From contig NZ_LN651329.1 of the NCBI RefSeq assembly GCF_000826525.2, forward strand, positions 154,005 through 218,004: a DNA stretch of 64,000 bases, read 5' to 3'. Every line of letters starts with the position of its first letter. The first letter of the stretch is position 1. Shown one piece after another: positions 17,788 through 27,100 of this stretch. The notes beneath the pieces were generated by a model that saw only the letters and a program-made list of their open reading frames with translations, had not been told where the DNA came from and did not search any database. Source of the stretch: Mobilicoccus massiliensis (lineage in GTDB: Bacteria; Actinomycetota; Actinomycetes; Actinomycetales; Dermatophilaceae). Position numbers and translations under genes: made by a program.

Positions 17788-18249
17788 GTGAGCAGGTCCC
17801 AACGTGCCCAGTGGTGGAACACCGCCGTCGTCATCGTCGGCGGTGTCCTGCTGTCATCGGTCCTGTCGCTGCTCAGATGGCACCTCGCGGCGGCCCTGGC
17901 GCTCGTCCTCGCGCTCGTTCTTGCCTGGCTCGCCGCGCCGCGCAAGCGGGTGACCACTCCCCAGCACTGGGATGCCCAGCAACGCCTCGTGCGCGACGGG
18001 CGGGTCATCGTCTACTGGCGGCCCGGCTGCTTCTTCTGCACCCGGCTACGGCTGCGGCTCGGCGCGCTGCGCGACCAGGCCACGTGGGTCGACATCTGGT
18101 CGGATCCGGAGGCGGCCGCCTTCGTGCGCGACGTCAACGGAGGCGCCGAGACCGTGCCCACCGTGATCCTCCCCGACGGGGAGGCCTGCACCAACCCCGA
18201 TCCGGCGCTCGTGCGCCGACACCTGGTGACGATGGACAAGGCGGCCTGA
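17788..18249 (+). CDS. membrane-anchored glutaredoxin/mycoredoxin-like protein
   Basis: 153 aa. Two hydrophobic segments (AVVIVGGVLLSSVLSLL and AAALALVLALVLAWLAA) are followed by a glutaredoxin fold with IVYWRPGCFFCTRLRLRL (CxxC) and the cis-Pro block ETVPTVILPDG. In actinobacteria such proteins are predicted mycothiol-dependent reductases. TAGACT lies 8 nt before the GTG, so the mRNA may be leaderless. coaD follows 38 nt later with its own -10 box. Confidence 0.8.
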   Translation: MSRSQRAQWWNTAVVIVGGVLLSSVLSLLRWHLAAALALVLALVLAWLAAPRKRVTTPQHWDAQQRLVRDGRVIVYWRPGCFFCTRLRLRLGALRDQATWVDIWSDPEAAAFVRDVNGGAETVPTVILPDGEACTNPDPALVRRHLVTMDKAA

Positions 18250-18275
18250 ACCGCCACCCTCCACCGGGCCACTGT

Positions 18276-18281
18276 TAGGTT
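18276..18281 (+). promoter_or_regulatory. -10 box of a leaderless coaD transcript
   Basis: TAGGTT ends 6 nt before the GTG start. The predicted transcription start therefore coincides with the start codon, and no ribosome-binding site is present. Confidence 0.45.
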
Positions 18282-18287
18282 CGCCGT

Positions 18288-18779
18288 GTGAGCATCACGC
18301 GTTGTGTCTGCCCCGGGTCGTTCGATCCCGTCACGCTCGGCCACCTCGACATCGTCAGGCGCGCGAGAAGCCTCTACGACGAGGTCGTCGTCGCCGTGCT
18401 GGTCAACCCCAACAAGTCCGGCCTGTTCACCCCCGCCGAGCGGGTCGCGCTCATCGAGGGCGAGGTCGGCGACCTCGACGGCGTCAGCGTGCTCACGTTC
18501 GAGGCCCAGCTGCTCGTCGACGTGTGCCGCAGCACGGCGGCGGGCGCGATCGTCAAGGGACTCCGCGGCGAGACCGACTACTCCTACGAACTGCCGATGG
18601 CCGTGATGAACCGCCATCTCGCGGGCATCGAGACCCTCTTCCTGCCCAGCGATCCGGAGTTCGCCCAGGTCTCGAGTTCTCTCATCAAGGAGGTCGCGCG
18701 CTACGGCGGCGACGTCTCCCGGTTCGTCCCGCCCGCCGTCGACGAGGCGCTGACCGCGCGATTCACCACGAGCGGCTGA
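18288..18779 (+). CDS. coaD: pantetheine-phosphate adenylyltransferase
   Basis: 163 aa, normal length. It adenylylates 4'-phosphopantetheine in coenzyme A synthesis. The nucleotidyltransferase motif CPGSFDPVTLGHLDIVRRA (HxGH type), the substrate residues around KGLRGETDYSYELPMAVMNRHL, and SSSLIKEVARYGGDV are all conserved. Confidence 0.97.
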   Translation: MSITRCVCPGSFDPVTLGHLDIVRRARSLYDEVVVAVLVNPNKSGLFTPAERVALIEGEVGDLDGVSVLTFEAQLLVDVCRSTAAGAIVKGLRGETDYSYELPMAVMNRHLAGIETLFLPSDPEFAQVSSSLIKEVARYGGDVSRFVPPAVDEALTARFTTSG

Positions 18780-19003
18780 CGCGCGCGGCCGGCGGCTGCC
18801 GGAACACGCACGGAATGTGCGTCTGGTGGTGCGCTCGGCTAAAGTTGACGGTCGGTCCCGTTCGTCGTCGCGTGGCCGTGGCTGCCGGCGCACCCGTCAG
18901 CCCCGCGATCGTGCATCCGTGATGCACCGCGGGCCCCGCCCGGGCACGGACCCGCACGAGCGAACGCGACGCACAAGTTGCCCTCCGTACGAAAGCCGCA
19001 GCC

Positions 19004-19579
19004 ATGACCAGCCCTCTGCACGACAACTCCCTGGTGATCGACACCAGGCGACTCGTGCGTCGCCCGGGCACCATGGTCGAGGAGCAGTTCACCGCTCCCG
19101 CACCTGCGGACTTCGGCACCGACGTCCTCGCGGTTCCCGCCGGAGACCCGCTGGACATCGAGTTGCGGCTCGAATCGGTGATGGAGGGGGTGCTCGCCAG
19201 CGGAACGGTGCGCGCCACCGCGACCGGGGCGTGCGTGCGGTGCCTGGAGAACGTCGAGGATCCGATCGACGTCGAGTTCCAGGAGCTGTTCGCCTACCCC
19301 GATCGTGCGGCGCACCATCGTGAGGTCGGCGACGAGGAGGACGACGACGAGTACGTCCTCGGGGAGGGTGACACCCTCGACCTCGAACCCGTGTTGCGGG
19401 ACGCGGTCGTGCCCACCCTGCCGTTCCAGCCGGTCTGCGACGAGGACTGCCCGGGGCTCTGCTCCGAATGTGGTGCCCGCCTGGCCGACGACCCGACCCA
19501 TCAGCACGAGATCCTCGATCCCCGCTGGGCCGCGCTGCGGTCCCTGACGGGTGACGAGACCGAAGAGAAGAGGAACTGA
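19004..19579 (+). CDS. YceD/DUF177-family protein
   Basis: 191 aa. The DUF177 signature is visible: [21 protein letters not shown] and the C-terminal cluster [20 protein letters not shown], which resembles a metal site. Plant and bacterial relatives are linked to 23S rRNA accumulation. It lies directly before rpmF (1 nt between the stop and the next start), the near-universal arrangement, and so is probably expressed with L32 and RNase III. Confidence 0.92.
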   Translation: MTSPLHDNSLVIDTRRLVRRPGTMVEEQFTAPAPADFGTDVLAVPAGDPLDIELRLESVMEGVLASGTVRATATGACVRCLENVEDPIDVEFQELFAYPDRAAHHREVGDEEDDDEYVLGEGDTLDLEPVLRDAVVPTLPFQPVCDEDCPGLCSECGARLADDPTHQHEILDPRWAALRSLTGDETEEKRN

Positions 19580-19580
19580 C

Positions 19581-19775
19581 GTGGCCGTCCCGAAGCGGAA
19601 GATGTCGCGCTCCAACACCCGTTCGCGTCGCGCGCAGTGGAAGACGACGGCGACCACGCTCGCCTCGTGCCCGCGTTGCGCCGCCCCGAAGCAGCCGCAC
19701 GTGGCGTGCCCCTCCTGCGGCACGTACAACGGCCGCCACTACCCCGAGGCAGAGCGCACCGAGCTCCAGAACTGA
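19581..19775 (+). CDS. rpmF: 50S ribosomal protein L32
   Basis: 64 aa, GTG start giving [21 protein letters not shown], the conserved L32 N terminus. Zinc-type CPRC and CPSC pairs are present. An AAGAGGA site lies upstream in the end of yceD. rnc starts 11 nt after the stop. Confidence 0.97.
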   Translation: MAVPKRKMSRSNTRSRRAQWKTTATTLASCPRCAAPKQPHVACPSCGTYNGRHYPEAERTELQN

Positions 19776-19786
19776 GCCGGGCCCTC

Positions 19787-20569
19787 ATGGGTGTCAAGAC
19801 GGGGGCGAAGGCCGGCCACAAGGCGGTGCGACCGCTGGCCGACCTCGCCGCCGACATCGAGGGAATCATCGGCGTGCGTCTCGACGAGGCGCTGCTTCGT
19901 CATGCCCTGACGCACCGCTCGTACGCGTACGAGAACGGCGGAGTGCCCAACAACGAGCGCCTGGAGTTTCTCGGTGACTCGGTGTTGGGCCTCGTCGTCA
20001 CCGAGTCGCTGTACGCCGACCACCCCGACATGGCCGAGGGCCAGCTCGCCAAGCTGCGAGCCGCGGTGGTCAACATGCGTGCCCTGGCCGAGGTCGCGCG
20101 CACGCTCGACGTCGGCGACTACCTGCTGCTCGGGCGCGGTGAAGAGACCACCGGCGGCCGTGACAAGGCGTCGATCCTCGCCGACACGATGGAGGCCCTG
20201 TTCGGCACGGTGTACCTCGCCGAGGGCCTCGACAAGGCACGGGTGTTCGTGCACCACCTCATCGACCCGTTGCTCGCGAGTTCCACGCGTCTGGGCGCGG
20301 GTCTGGACTGGAAGACGAGCCTGCAAGAACTGGCCGCCTCCGGCTCCCACGGCATCCCGGAGTACCGGGTGACGGAGGAGGGGCCCGACCACGAGAAGGT
20401 CTTCACCGCTCGCGCCGTCGTCGGCGAGGAGGAGCTGGGCCGTGGCGTCGGCCGCAGCAAGAAGGAGGCCGAACAACAGGCCGCCCACACGGCATGGACC
20501 GAGCTGACCCGACGCGCGGCGGCCGTGCTCCAGACCGAGGTCGCGCCCGAGGACGATTCGGACTCGTGA
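19787..20569 (+). CDS. rnc: ribonuclease III
   Basis: 260 aa from ATG 19787. It cuts double-stranded RNA in rRNA processing. The catalytic signature [19 protein letters not shown] is intact, as is the second acidic site [16 protein letters not shown] dsRNA-binding domain ([13 protein letters not shown]... [16 protein letters not shown]) fills the C-terminal third. mutM follows after 60 nt. Confidence 0.97.
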   Translation: MGVKTGAKAGHKAVRPLADLAADIEGIIGVRLDEALLRHALTHRSYAYENGGVPNNERLEFLGDSVLGLVVTESLYADHPDMAEGQLAKLRAAVVNMRALAEVARTLDVGDYLLLGRGEETTGGRDKASILADTMEALFGTVYLAEGLDKARVFVHHLIDPLLASSTRLGAGLDWKTSLQELAASGSHGIPEYRVTEEGPDHEKVFTARAVVGEEELGRGVGRSKKEAEQQAAHTAWTELTRRAAAVLQTEVAPEDDSDS

Positions 20570-20629
20570 CGCCTGTGCCGGCTGTTCGTCGCTCGTGCCG
20601 GCCGATGGTCGCCGGCGAGAGTGAGCGTC

Positions 20630-21511
20630 GTGCCTGAGCTGCCCGAGGTCGAGGTCGTCCGACGCGGCGTCGCCGACCACGTCGTCGGCCGGACCCTGGA
20701 CGAGGTCGCGCTGCGCGGGGCACGGGTGGCGCGCCGCCATGTTCCCGGGCCGGAGGATCTCGCGGCGCGTCTCGCCGGACGCACCGTTCTCGCCGCCGAC
20801 CGTCGTGGCAAGTACCTGTGGCTCGCCCTCGACGGCGGGGAGGGGCTCGTCGTCCATCTGGGCATGAGCGGGCAGTTGCTCGTCGAGGACGTCTCCGCGC
20901 CCGTGCGGGCGCATCAACACGCGACGTTCTCGTTCGCCGACGACGGCCCACAGCTGCGGTTTGTCGACCAGCGCACGTTCGGCGGTCTCGCGCTGACCGA
21001 CCTCGTCCCGGACGAGCGCGGCGGAGAGCACCCACTCGGAGTGCCGAGCGTCGTCACGCACATCGCCCTCGATCCGCTCGAGCCGGCGTTCGATCCGCTC
21101 GCCGTGGCCCGCCGGATGAAGAGCACTCGAAGTGGGATCAAACGGCTGCTGCTCGACCAGCGGGTGGTCTCCGGAATCGGCAACATCTACGCCGACGAAT
21201 CGCTCTGGCGCGCGGGCATCCACGGCGAACGGGCGGCGGCGCAACTGACGAAACCGGCGATCGTCCGGCTCCTCGGACACACCGAGGACGTGATGCGATC
21301 CGCCCTGGAGGTCGGCGGAACGAGCTTCGACGCCCTCTACGTCAACGTCAACGGCGAGAGCGGCTACTTCGACCGCTCCCTCGACGCCTACGGGCGGGAG
21401 GGGCGTCCGTGCTCGCGCTGCGGCGCACCGATCCGCCGCGAGACGTTCATGAACCGCAGCTCCTTCTCTTGCCCCGTCTGCCAGCCACGCCCACGGATCC
21501 GCCGGCTCTGA
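20630..21511 (+). CDS. mutM: formamidopyrimidine-DNA glycosylase
   Basis: 293 aa. The GTG at 20630 is chosen over one three codons upstream because mature Fpg needs Pro at position 2 as the Schiff-base nucleophile ([13 protein letters not shown]). [16 protein letters not shown] and the C-terminal zinc finger CSRC-X16-CPVC are intact. It excises oxidised purines such as 8-oxoguanine. It is the last gene of the yceD-rpmF-rnc-mutM cluster. Confidence 0.97.
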   Translation: MPELPEVEVVRRGVADHVVGRTLDEVALRGARVARRHVPGPEDLAARLAGRTVLAADRRGKYLWLALDGGEGLVVHLGMSGQLLVEDVSAPVRAHQHATFSFADDGPQLRFVDQRTFGGLALTDLVPDERGGEHPLGVPSVVTHIALDPLEPAFDPLAVARRMKSTRSGIKRLLLDQRVVSGIGNIYADESLWRAGIHGERAAAQLTKPAIVRLLGHTEDVMRSALEVGGTSFDALYVNVNGESGYFDRSLDAYGREGRPCSRCGAPIRRETFMNRSSFSCPVCQPRPRIRRL

Positions 21512-21551
21512 TCCCTGTGACGCGAGCCGGCCCGTGAGCCGACCACCCGAC

Positions 21552-21616
21552 GTGGAAGATGGGATGGCAGCGAGAACGGGGTGATCACCCCAGTTCTGCT
21601 TCCATCCCATCTGCCA
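21552..21616. repeat. hairpin repeat, family C copy 2
   Basis: GTGGAAGATGGGATGG at 21552-21567 pairs with CCATCCCATCTGCCAC (21601-21616) with one bulge-like mismatch, and an inner GGGGTGATCACCCC palindrome caps it. The same outer GGGATGG/CCATCCCATCTGCC and inner GGGGTG/CACCCC modules occur at 1901-1962, so it is a dispersed element as well as a probable mutM terminator. Confidence 0.75.
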
Positions 21617-21744
21617 CCTCGGGAGGGGGAGTGGGCGGCGGTGCCGGGTGGAGGAGTCGGCGGCTGCGTCGGCGTTGGGATGGGTGGGCATTCCTGGCCG
21701 CGAGTTCTCGACCTGCGGATTCGCGACCCAACCCCTGCGGCGGC

Positions 21745-21772
21745 GTTCACACAACGTTCACGCGACTGAACC
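21745..21772 (+). promoter_or_regulatory. PHO-box-like direct repeat
   Basis: GTTCAC occurs at 21745-21750 and 21756-21761, exactly 11 bp apart. A weaker unit follows at 21767, and another GTTCACG is at 21782. Streptomyces PhoP sites are 11-bp direct repeats beginning GTTCACC, so this matches in unit sequence and period. It lies about 60-85 bp before the unknown gene at 21832. Confidence 0.5.
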
Positions 21773-21831
21773 GATGTGGTCGTTCACGGCCCTCACAGTG
21801 AGGGTTCCGTCGGAGCAGGTCAGGAGGGGAC

Positions 21832-22440
21832 ATGACCCGAGGCAGTGTCGTGATCGCCGGTGTCGACCTGGGCACCGTGCCCCTCGATGCTGCGGACGGG
21901 GCTGCCGACCTGATCGTCGACGCGGCGCACACGGCGGGCATCGACCCCTCGGGGATGTTCATCGACACCCACCGCATCGTCACCCGCTCCGGAGATCTGC
22001 ACAACGTTCTCGCCGTCTCGGCCGCCGGCGCGCACGACTGGCAGTTGTGGCGACTCTGCGCGACCGTCATGCGCCGCCGGTCGGCGTGCGCGATCAGCGT
22101 GGGACGCCACAGCGTCGGTAGCGGCGAGGACCTCGAGGCCGCGCGCTCGGCCGTCGCCGAACGAACGACCCGCATCGCCGGACGCTGCGTCCACTTTCCC
22201 GGTGTCGAGTCGCTCATCGGCACGATGACGGCCGGGCAGATCATCGCCGAGTCCGCCATCGACGTCGTCGTCGAGGTCGGCGGCACCGTGCTCGAGCCCG
22301 ACGCCGAGATCGTCACCGGCGGACACGTACGTCCCCGTTGGGAGTTCGGGGCACTCACCCTCCATGTCCAGCACGAAGGCCAAGGCCTGCATCTGCCGTT
22401 CGAAGTGGCCCGCCCGCTGCCTCTGACGAACGTGAGCTGA
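21832..22440 (+). CDS. hypothetical protein downstream of a PHO-box-like site
   Basis: 202 aa; family not recognised. ATG is preceded by CAGGAGGGGAC, an excellent ribosome-binding site, and codon use matches neighbours. The sequence is soluble-looking, with a VDLGTVPLDAADGAADLIVDAAHTAG start and a GTVLEPDAEIVTGG block, and no signal peptide or membrane segment. The upstream GTTCAC repeats hint at phosphate-responsive expression. The stop codon falls inside the first unit of a 31-bp direct repeat. Confidence 0.75.
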   Translation: MTRGSVVIAGVDLGTVPLDAADGAADLIVDAAHTAGIDPSGMFIDTHRIVTRSGDLHNVLAVSAAGAHDWQLWRLCATVMRRRSACAISVGRHSVGSGEDLEAARSAVAERTTRIAGRCVHFPGVESLIGTMTAGQIIAESAIDVVVEVGGTVLEPDAEIVTGGHVRPRWEFGALTLHVQHEGQGLHLPFEVARPLPLTNVS

Positions 22441-22488
22441 GCGAGGAGCCACCCGGTACGAACGTGAGCTGAGCGAGGAGCCACCCGG
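22426..22488 (+). repeat. 31-bp tandem direct repeat
   Basis: The unit beginning ACGAACGTGAGCTGAGCGAG occupies 22426-22456 and 22458-22488, identical and separated by one T. The first unit carries the stop codon of the preceding gene, so the duplication lengthened the intergenic space before acyP. Confidence 0.9.
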
Positions 22489-22536
22489 CTCCGCCGTTTA
22501 GGCTGGTCGCACCACGAGCATCGAAGGAGCGAGCGG

Positions 22537-22836
22537 ATGAGCGGCGCAGACGAGACGGTACGAGCCACGATCTTCGTCTCCGGCCAGGTGCAGGGCGTGG
22601 GATTCCGCTGGTGGACCCGCGCGACCGCACTCGAGCTCGGGCTCGTCGGAACGGCCCGCAACCTCCTCGACGGGCGCGTCGAGGTCGTCGCCCAGGGACC
22701 GCGAGCAGCCGTGGAACGTCTCGACGAATTGCTGCGGGAATCCCCGAGCTCGGCCGGTCGCCCCGGCCGTGTCTCCTCGTGCACGACTCAGTGGTCGCAG
22801 CCTCGCGACGGGGTCACGGGATTCAGCGAGGGCTGA
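22537..22836 (+). CDS. acyP: acylphosphatase
   Basis: 99 aa. It hydrolyses acyl phosphates. The phosphate-binding loop is FVSGQVQGVGFRWW (catalytic Arg in GFR), and the catalytic Asn is in GTARNLLDGRVEVVAQG. A TAGGCT -10 box lies at about 22499-22504, and AAGGAGC lies before the ATG. In many actinobacteria acyP sits between mutM and smc, as here. It faces the lipoprotein gene across a strong hairpin. Confidence 0.94.
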   Translation: MSGADETVRATIFVSGQVQGVGFRWWTRATALELGLVGTARNLLDGRVEVVAQGPRAAVERLDELLRESPSSAGRPGRVSSCTTQWSQPRDGVTGFSEG

Positions 22837-22859
22837 CCGCCGGCCTCACGCCCTTTACC

Positions 22860-22916
22860 GAGCTCGGACAGGCAGTTCTCACCGGGTTCGCGAGTGAGAA
22901 CCGCCTGTCCGAGCTC
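22860..22916. terminator. strong bidirectional terminator/palindrome between acyP and the lipoprotein gene
   Basis: A 23-bp stem (22860-22882 with 22894-22916; arm begins GAGCTCGGACAGGCAGTT, one G-U pair) has an 11-nt loop. Variants of its right arm, GCCTGTCYGAGCGTGAG, reappear at about 22945 and 22986 inside the 3' end of the lipoprotein gene. Confidence 0.85.
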
Positions 22917-22936
22917 GAGAGCGTGGGCCGGGTGGC

Positions 22937-23797
22937 TCAAAAGGCCTGTCTGAGCGTGAGGGGGCGAACTCGCGTGGGGCGAACTGCCTGTTCGAGCGTG
23001 AGGGGGTGGGGCTGCGTGACCGAGGCCTGCGGCGGGGCGGCGATCGAGACCGGCTGGCCGTACTTGTCGACGGTCATCGTCATCTGGGTGCCCTCGACGG
23101 TCATCGTCATCTTGCGAACCCGGTTGGCGCTGTCGAGCCACACCTCGTACGGCAACTCCGAGGGCATCGCCGAGGGGCTGGGCGCGGGATGGGAGGTCAT
23201 GAGCTGCTGCTGCAGCTTCTGCGGGTTCATCGTCACCGAGTAGTGCGCGAGCTGCTCCCCGGCCTGATCCTCGGTGCCCTGGTAGACGACCTTCTCCACC
23301 GCGTCACGGGTGAGCTGCAGGTTCTCGGCCGGGTTCATGAGCTTGCCGAGGTCCTGCCCGCTGGCCTGGCTGAGCGACTCCATCGGCATCTTGACGAACT
23401 TGCCGCCTCCGGCCCCGCCGGGCATCTGCATGTAGACCGCGTCTCCGTCCATGATCATGCGCATCGGCCCGCTGCCGCCGGGGACGGAGATCGACATGTC
23501 GGCCTTGGGACGTCGCTGGTCGCCCACATCGCCGGTGCCGGTCATCGTCATGGCCTCGCCGCCGGAGCCCATACGCATCGTCATCGAGTAGGTCTTGGCC
23601 GAGAGCATGGCCTTCTGCACGTTCTCGAAGAACGCGGTCTCGTCGACCTGGTCGCCGGGCTGGGGCGAGGACGCCGACGCGCCGGCCGACGCGGCCGTCG
23701 AGGCGGGGGCGGCCGGCGGCGGGGTGGCGTCTCCACTGCACCCGGCGAGGGCGAGCGGGGCGGCGACGATCACGGCTGCGATGCGGGTGCGAAGCAT
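22937..23797 (-). CDS. LppX/LprG-like lipoprotein
   Basis: 286 aa. The ATG at 23797 follows GAGAGG by 5 nt. Signal peptide with lipobox LAGCSG (Cys about residue 20), an Ala/Ser/Pro linker, then a domain with FENVQKAMLSAKTYSMTMRM, MDGDAVYMQMPG and KKVVYQGTED-like blocks typical of the LppX_LprAFG lipid-carrier fold. It is probably anchored outside the membrane and binds lipids. The last ~30 residues (TLEQAVRPTRVRPLTLRQAF) come from repeated DNA related to the adjacent terminator and look like a secondary extension. Confidence 0.8.
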   Translation of the reverse strand: MLRTRIAAVIVAAPLALAGCSGDATPPPAAPASTAASAGASASSPQPGDQVDETAFFENVQKAMLSAKTYSMTMRMGSGGEAMTMTGTGDVGDQRRPKADMSISVPGGSGPMRMIMDGDAVYMQMPGGAGGGKFVKMPMESLSQASGQDLGKLMNPAENLQLTRDAVEKVVYQGTEDQAGEQLAHYSVTMNPQKLQQQLMTSHPAPSPSAMPSELPYEVWLDSANRVRKMTMTVEGTQMTMTVDKYGQPVSIAAPPQASVTQPHPLTLEQAVRPTRVRPLTLRQAF

Positions 23798-24100
23798 GGT
23801 CGGCCTCTCCTGGTGTGACGTGGCCGCCGAGCACGGAGGCCGGTGGTACGCAACCGGCGCGAGTTCGTGACCCCGACGCCGGCGGGACGGGCGGGCGATG
23901 CCTCGCCGGTGCGCGAGGGCCACGATACCGGTCGCTTCTGAGCTGGGCGTCCGAGATCGCATGCGTTCGAACGCGGTCGTATCCGGCCGGTTCGCGCCCT
24001 CGGCCGGGCCTGGTCGTCGGGCTCGGCCTCCGGGGCATGGAGGCCCTGTCGGGCTAGGGTGTGCAGGCACCGATCGTCGCCTCGAGGAGCTCCGCCCGCC

Positions 24101-27100
24101 GTGTACGTCAAGAGCCTGACCCTCAAGGGCTTCAAGTCGTTCGCGTCGGCGACCCAGCTGAGGCTCGAGCCGGGCATCACGTGCATCGTCGGCCCGAACG
24201 GCTCCGGCAAGAGCAACGTCGTCGACGCGCTCGCCTGGGTCATGGGGGAGCAGGGCGCCAAGAGCCTGCGCGGCGGAAAGATGGAGGACGTCATCTTCGC
24301 GGGCACCTCCGGGCGTCCGCCGCTCGGACGGGCCGAGGTGACGATGACGATCGACAACTCCGACGGGGCGCTGCCGATCGATTATTCCGAGGTGACGATC
24401 AGCCGCACGATGTTTCGCACCGGCGGCAGCGAGTACGCGATCAACGGGACGAACTGCCGGCTGCTCGACATCCAGGAGCTGCTCTCCGATTCCGGTATCG
24501 GTCGTGAGATGCACGTCATCGTCGGTCAGGGGCAGCTCGACGCGGTGTTGCGGGCGACGCCCGAGGAGCGGCGGGGGTTCATCGAGGAGGCCGCCGGCGT
24601 TCTCAAGCACCGCAAGCGCAAGGAACGTGCGCTGCGCAAGCTCGAGACGATGGAGAGCAACCTGCGCCGGGTGCAGGATCTGACCTCCGAGATCCGGCGT
24701 CAGCTCGGGCCGCTCGGCCGGCAGGCGGAGACCGCCCGGCGGGCCGGGGTCATCCAGGCCGAGGTGCGCGATGCACGCCTGCGTCTGCTCGCCGACGACC
24801 TCGTGCAACTGACGACGAGCTTCGAGGCCGACGTCGCCGACGAGCGTGCGCAGGTCGCGGCGCGGGAGGCGGCCGAGGCCGAACTCGCGGCGACCCGGTC
24901 GCGGCTCGCCGACGCCGAACAGCGGGCCGAGACGCTGCGGGCCGCGCATTCCGCGGCGCAAGAGCGGTGGTTCACGCTCTCCTCGCTGCGCGACCGGCTG
25001 GGCTCGACGGGATCGCTCGCCGCCGAGCGCGTGCGGTTGCTGTCGGGTACCGAGCCGGAGGACACGACGCGCGGTCGCGACCCCGAGACCCTGCTCGAGC
25101 AGGCGAAGGCCGCTCGCGCCGACGAGTCCGCGCTGCGGGAGGAGATCGCGCGTGCCGAGACCGCGCTCACCGAGGCGGTCGCGGCGCGTGAGCAGGCCGA
25201 GCGTGCACACAAGGACGAACAGGATCGGCTCGCGCGCCTCGCCCGGGCGGCCGCCGACCAGCGTGAGGGCCTAGCCAAGCTCGCGGGCAAGGTCGCGGCC
25301 GCGCGGAGCCGCATCGAGGCCGGGGAGGCCGAGTTGGGGCGCCTCGAATCGTCCGCCGCGCGTGCCCGCGCCGGAGCCGAGGAGGCGCAGCGTGAGTTCG
25401 CGGTGCTCGAGGCCGGTGTCGCCGACGAGGAGGAGGGCGAGGAGGGTCTCGACGCCGCGTACGAAGAGGCCGCCGAGGCCGTCGAGGTCGCCCGCGCCGT
25501 CGTCGAGCGGGCGCAGGAGGCCGAACGCACCGCCGAGGCCGACCGGGCCCACGCCGCCGCCCGCCGTGAGGCGCTCGCCATCGGCCTGCAGCGGACGGAC
25601 GGCGCCGAGGTGTTGCTCGACCGCGGAACCGACGGGGTGATCGGACGCATCGCCCAACTCGTCACCGTCGCGGCCGGACAGGAGGCGGCCGTGGCCGCGG
25701 CTCTCGGACGCGCCGCCGACGGTCTGGCGGTCTCCTCCCTCGCCACCGGTGGTGCCGCCCTCGAGTCGCTCGCCGACAGCGACGCCGGAGCGGTGAGTCT
25801 GCTCGTCGCAGGCATTCCTGCGCCCCCGCCCCGTGGCGCCGCCGCCGACGCGGAATCGCTTGCTGCCGGAGCGGTGTGGGCGCTCGACGTCGTCTCCTGC
25901 GAGGCCGACCTGCGGCCGGCGGTCCAGCACCTGCTCGCCGGAGTCCTCATCGTCGCCGACCTCGAAACGGCGCTCGCCGTGCACGCCGAACATCCCGAGC
26001 TCACCGCCGTCACCACGGCCGGAGACGTCGTGGCGCCCGGCCTCCTGCACGGTGGCGGGCAGGCGCAACCGAGCCTCATCGAGGTCGAGGCCGCCGTCGT
26101 CGAGGCCGCCGCTGCCCAGCGTGACGCCGAGGCCCGCCGCGACCAGGCGCGTTTCGCCCTCGCCTCGGGGCGCTCCACGCTCGAGGCCCTCGAGGAGGCC
26201 GAGCAGGCCGCACTCGCCGACCTCCACGCCTCGGACGCGCGCCTCGCCGGCGTCGCGGAGCAGCTCGGACGCCTCGCATCGCAGGTGCGCAGCGCCAAGG
26301 CCGAGGCCGAACGCATCACCAAATCCGCCGAGGCCGTACGAGCCGGCCTCGAGGAGAACCGCGCCCAGCACGTCGACCTCGAACGGCGCCACGCCGAGGC
26401 CCTCGCCGGCGACGATCAGGGCGACGCCGAGCCGACGACCGACGAACGGGACCGGCTGGCCGACGCGGCCGCGACCTGCCGGGCCGCCGAGACCGAGGCG
26501 CGGTTGCGGCTGCGCAGCCGCGAGGAACGGGTCCGCTCGCTGGCCGGTCGAGCCGAGGGTCTCGAGAACGCCGCCCGCCAGGAACGAGCGGCGCGCGCCG
26601 CGGCCGAGGAGCGTCGCCGCCGCCGTGCCGCGCAGGTCGAGGTCGCCCGCGAGGTGCAACGCGGCGCGGAGCGGGCCGTGGCCGCCGTCGGCGCGGCCGT
26701 CGACATCGCCCTCGCCCGCCGAGACGAGGCCGCGGCAGGCCGATCCGCACTCGACGAGGAGCTCACCGAGGCACGGTCGGCCGTCGAGTCGTTGACGACG
26801 CGGGTGCGCGAGCTCACCGACTCGGTCCACCGCGACGAGATCGCCCGGGCCGAGCAGCGCCTGCGCATCGACGCACTACGGGCCCGGTCGATCGAGGAGC
26901 TCGGTATCGATCCCGACGTACTCGTCGAGGAGTTCGGCCCGCATCGCCGCATCCCCGAGATCACTCCGGAATCCATCACGCGCCGCATGGAGGAGGAGGC
27001 CCGGGCACGCGCGGCTGCACGCGCCGCGGCCGAGGCCGCCGAGGAGTCCGGAGTGCCCGGGGAGTCGGGGGAGTCCGGTGAGTCCGACGAGCTCAGCGCA

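Larger units (their letters stand above)
21512..21831 (+). other. intergenic region between mutM and an unknown gene
   Basis: 320 bp. It holds a long hairpin (21552-21616, probable mutM terminator and repeat family C copy 2) and a PHO-box-like direct repeat (21745-21772). I see no gene. Confidence 0.6.

Noticed and set aside
23798..25210. Long upstream extension of the lipoprotein frame, antisense to smc
   Set aside because: The extension overlaps the smc coding region on the other strand and precedes a perfect lipoprotein signal peptide that starts at 23797 with its own ribosome-binding site.
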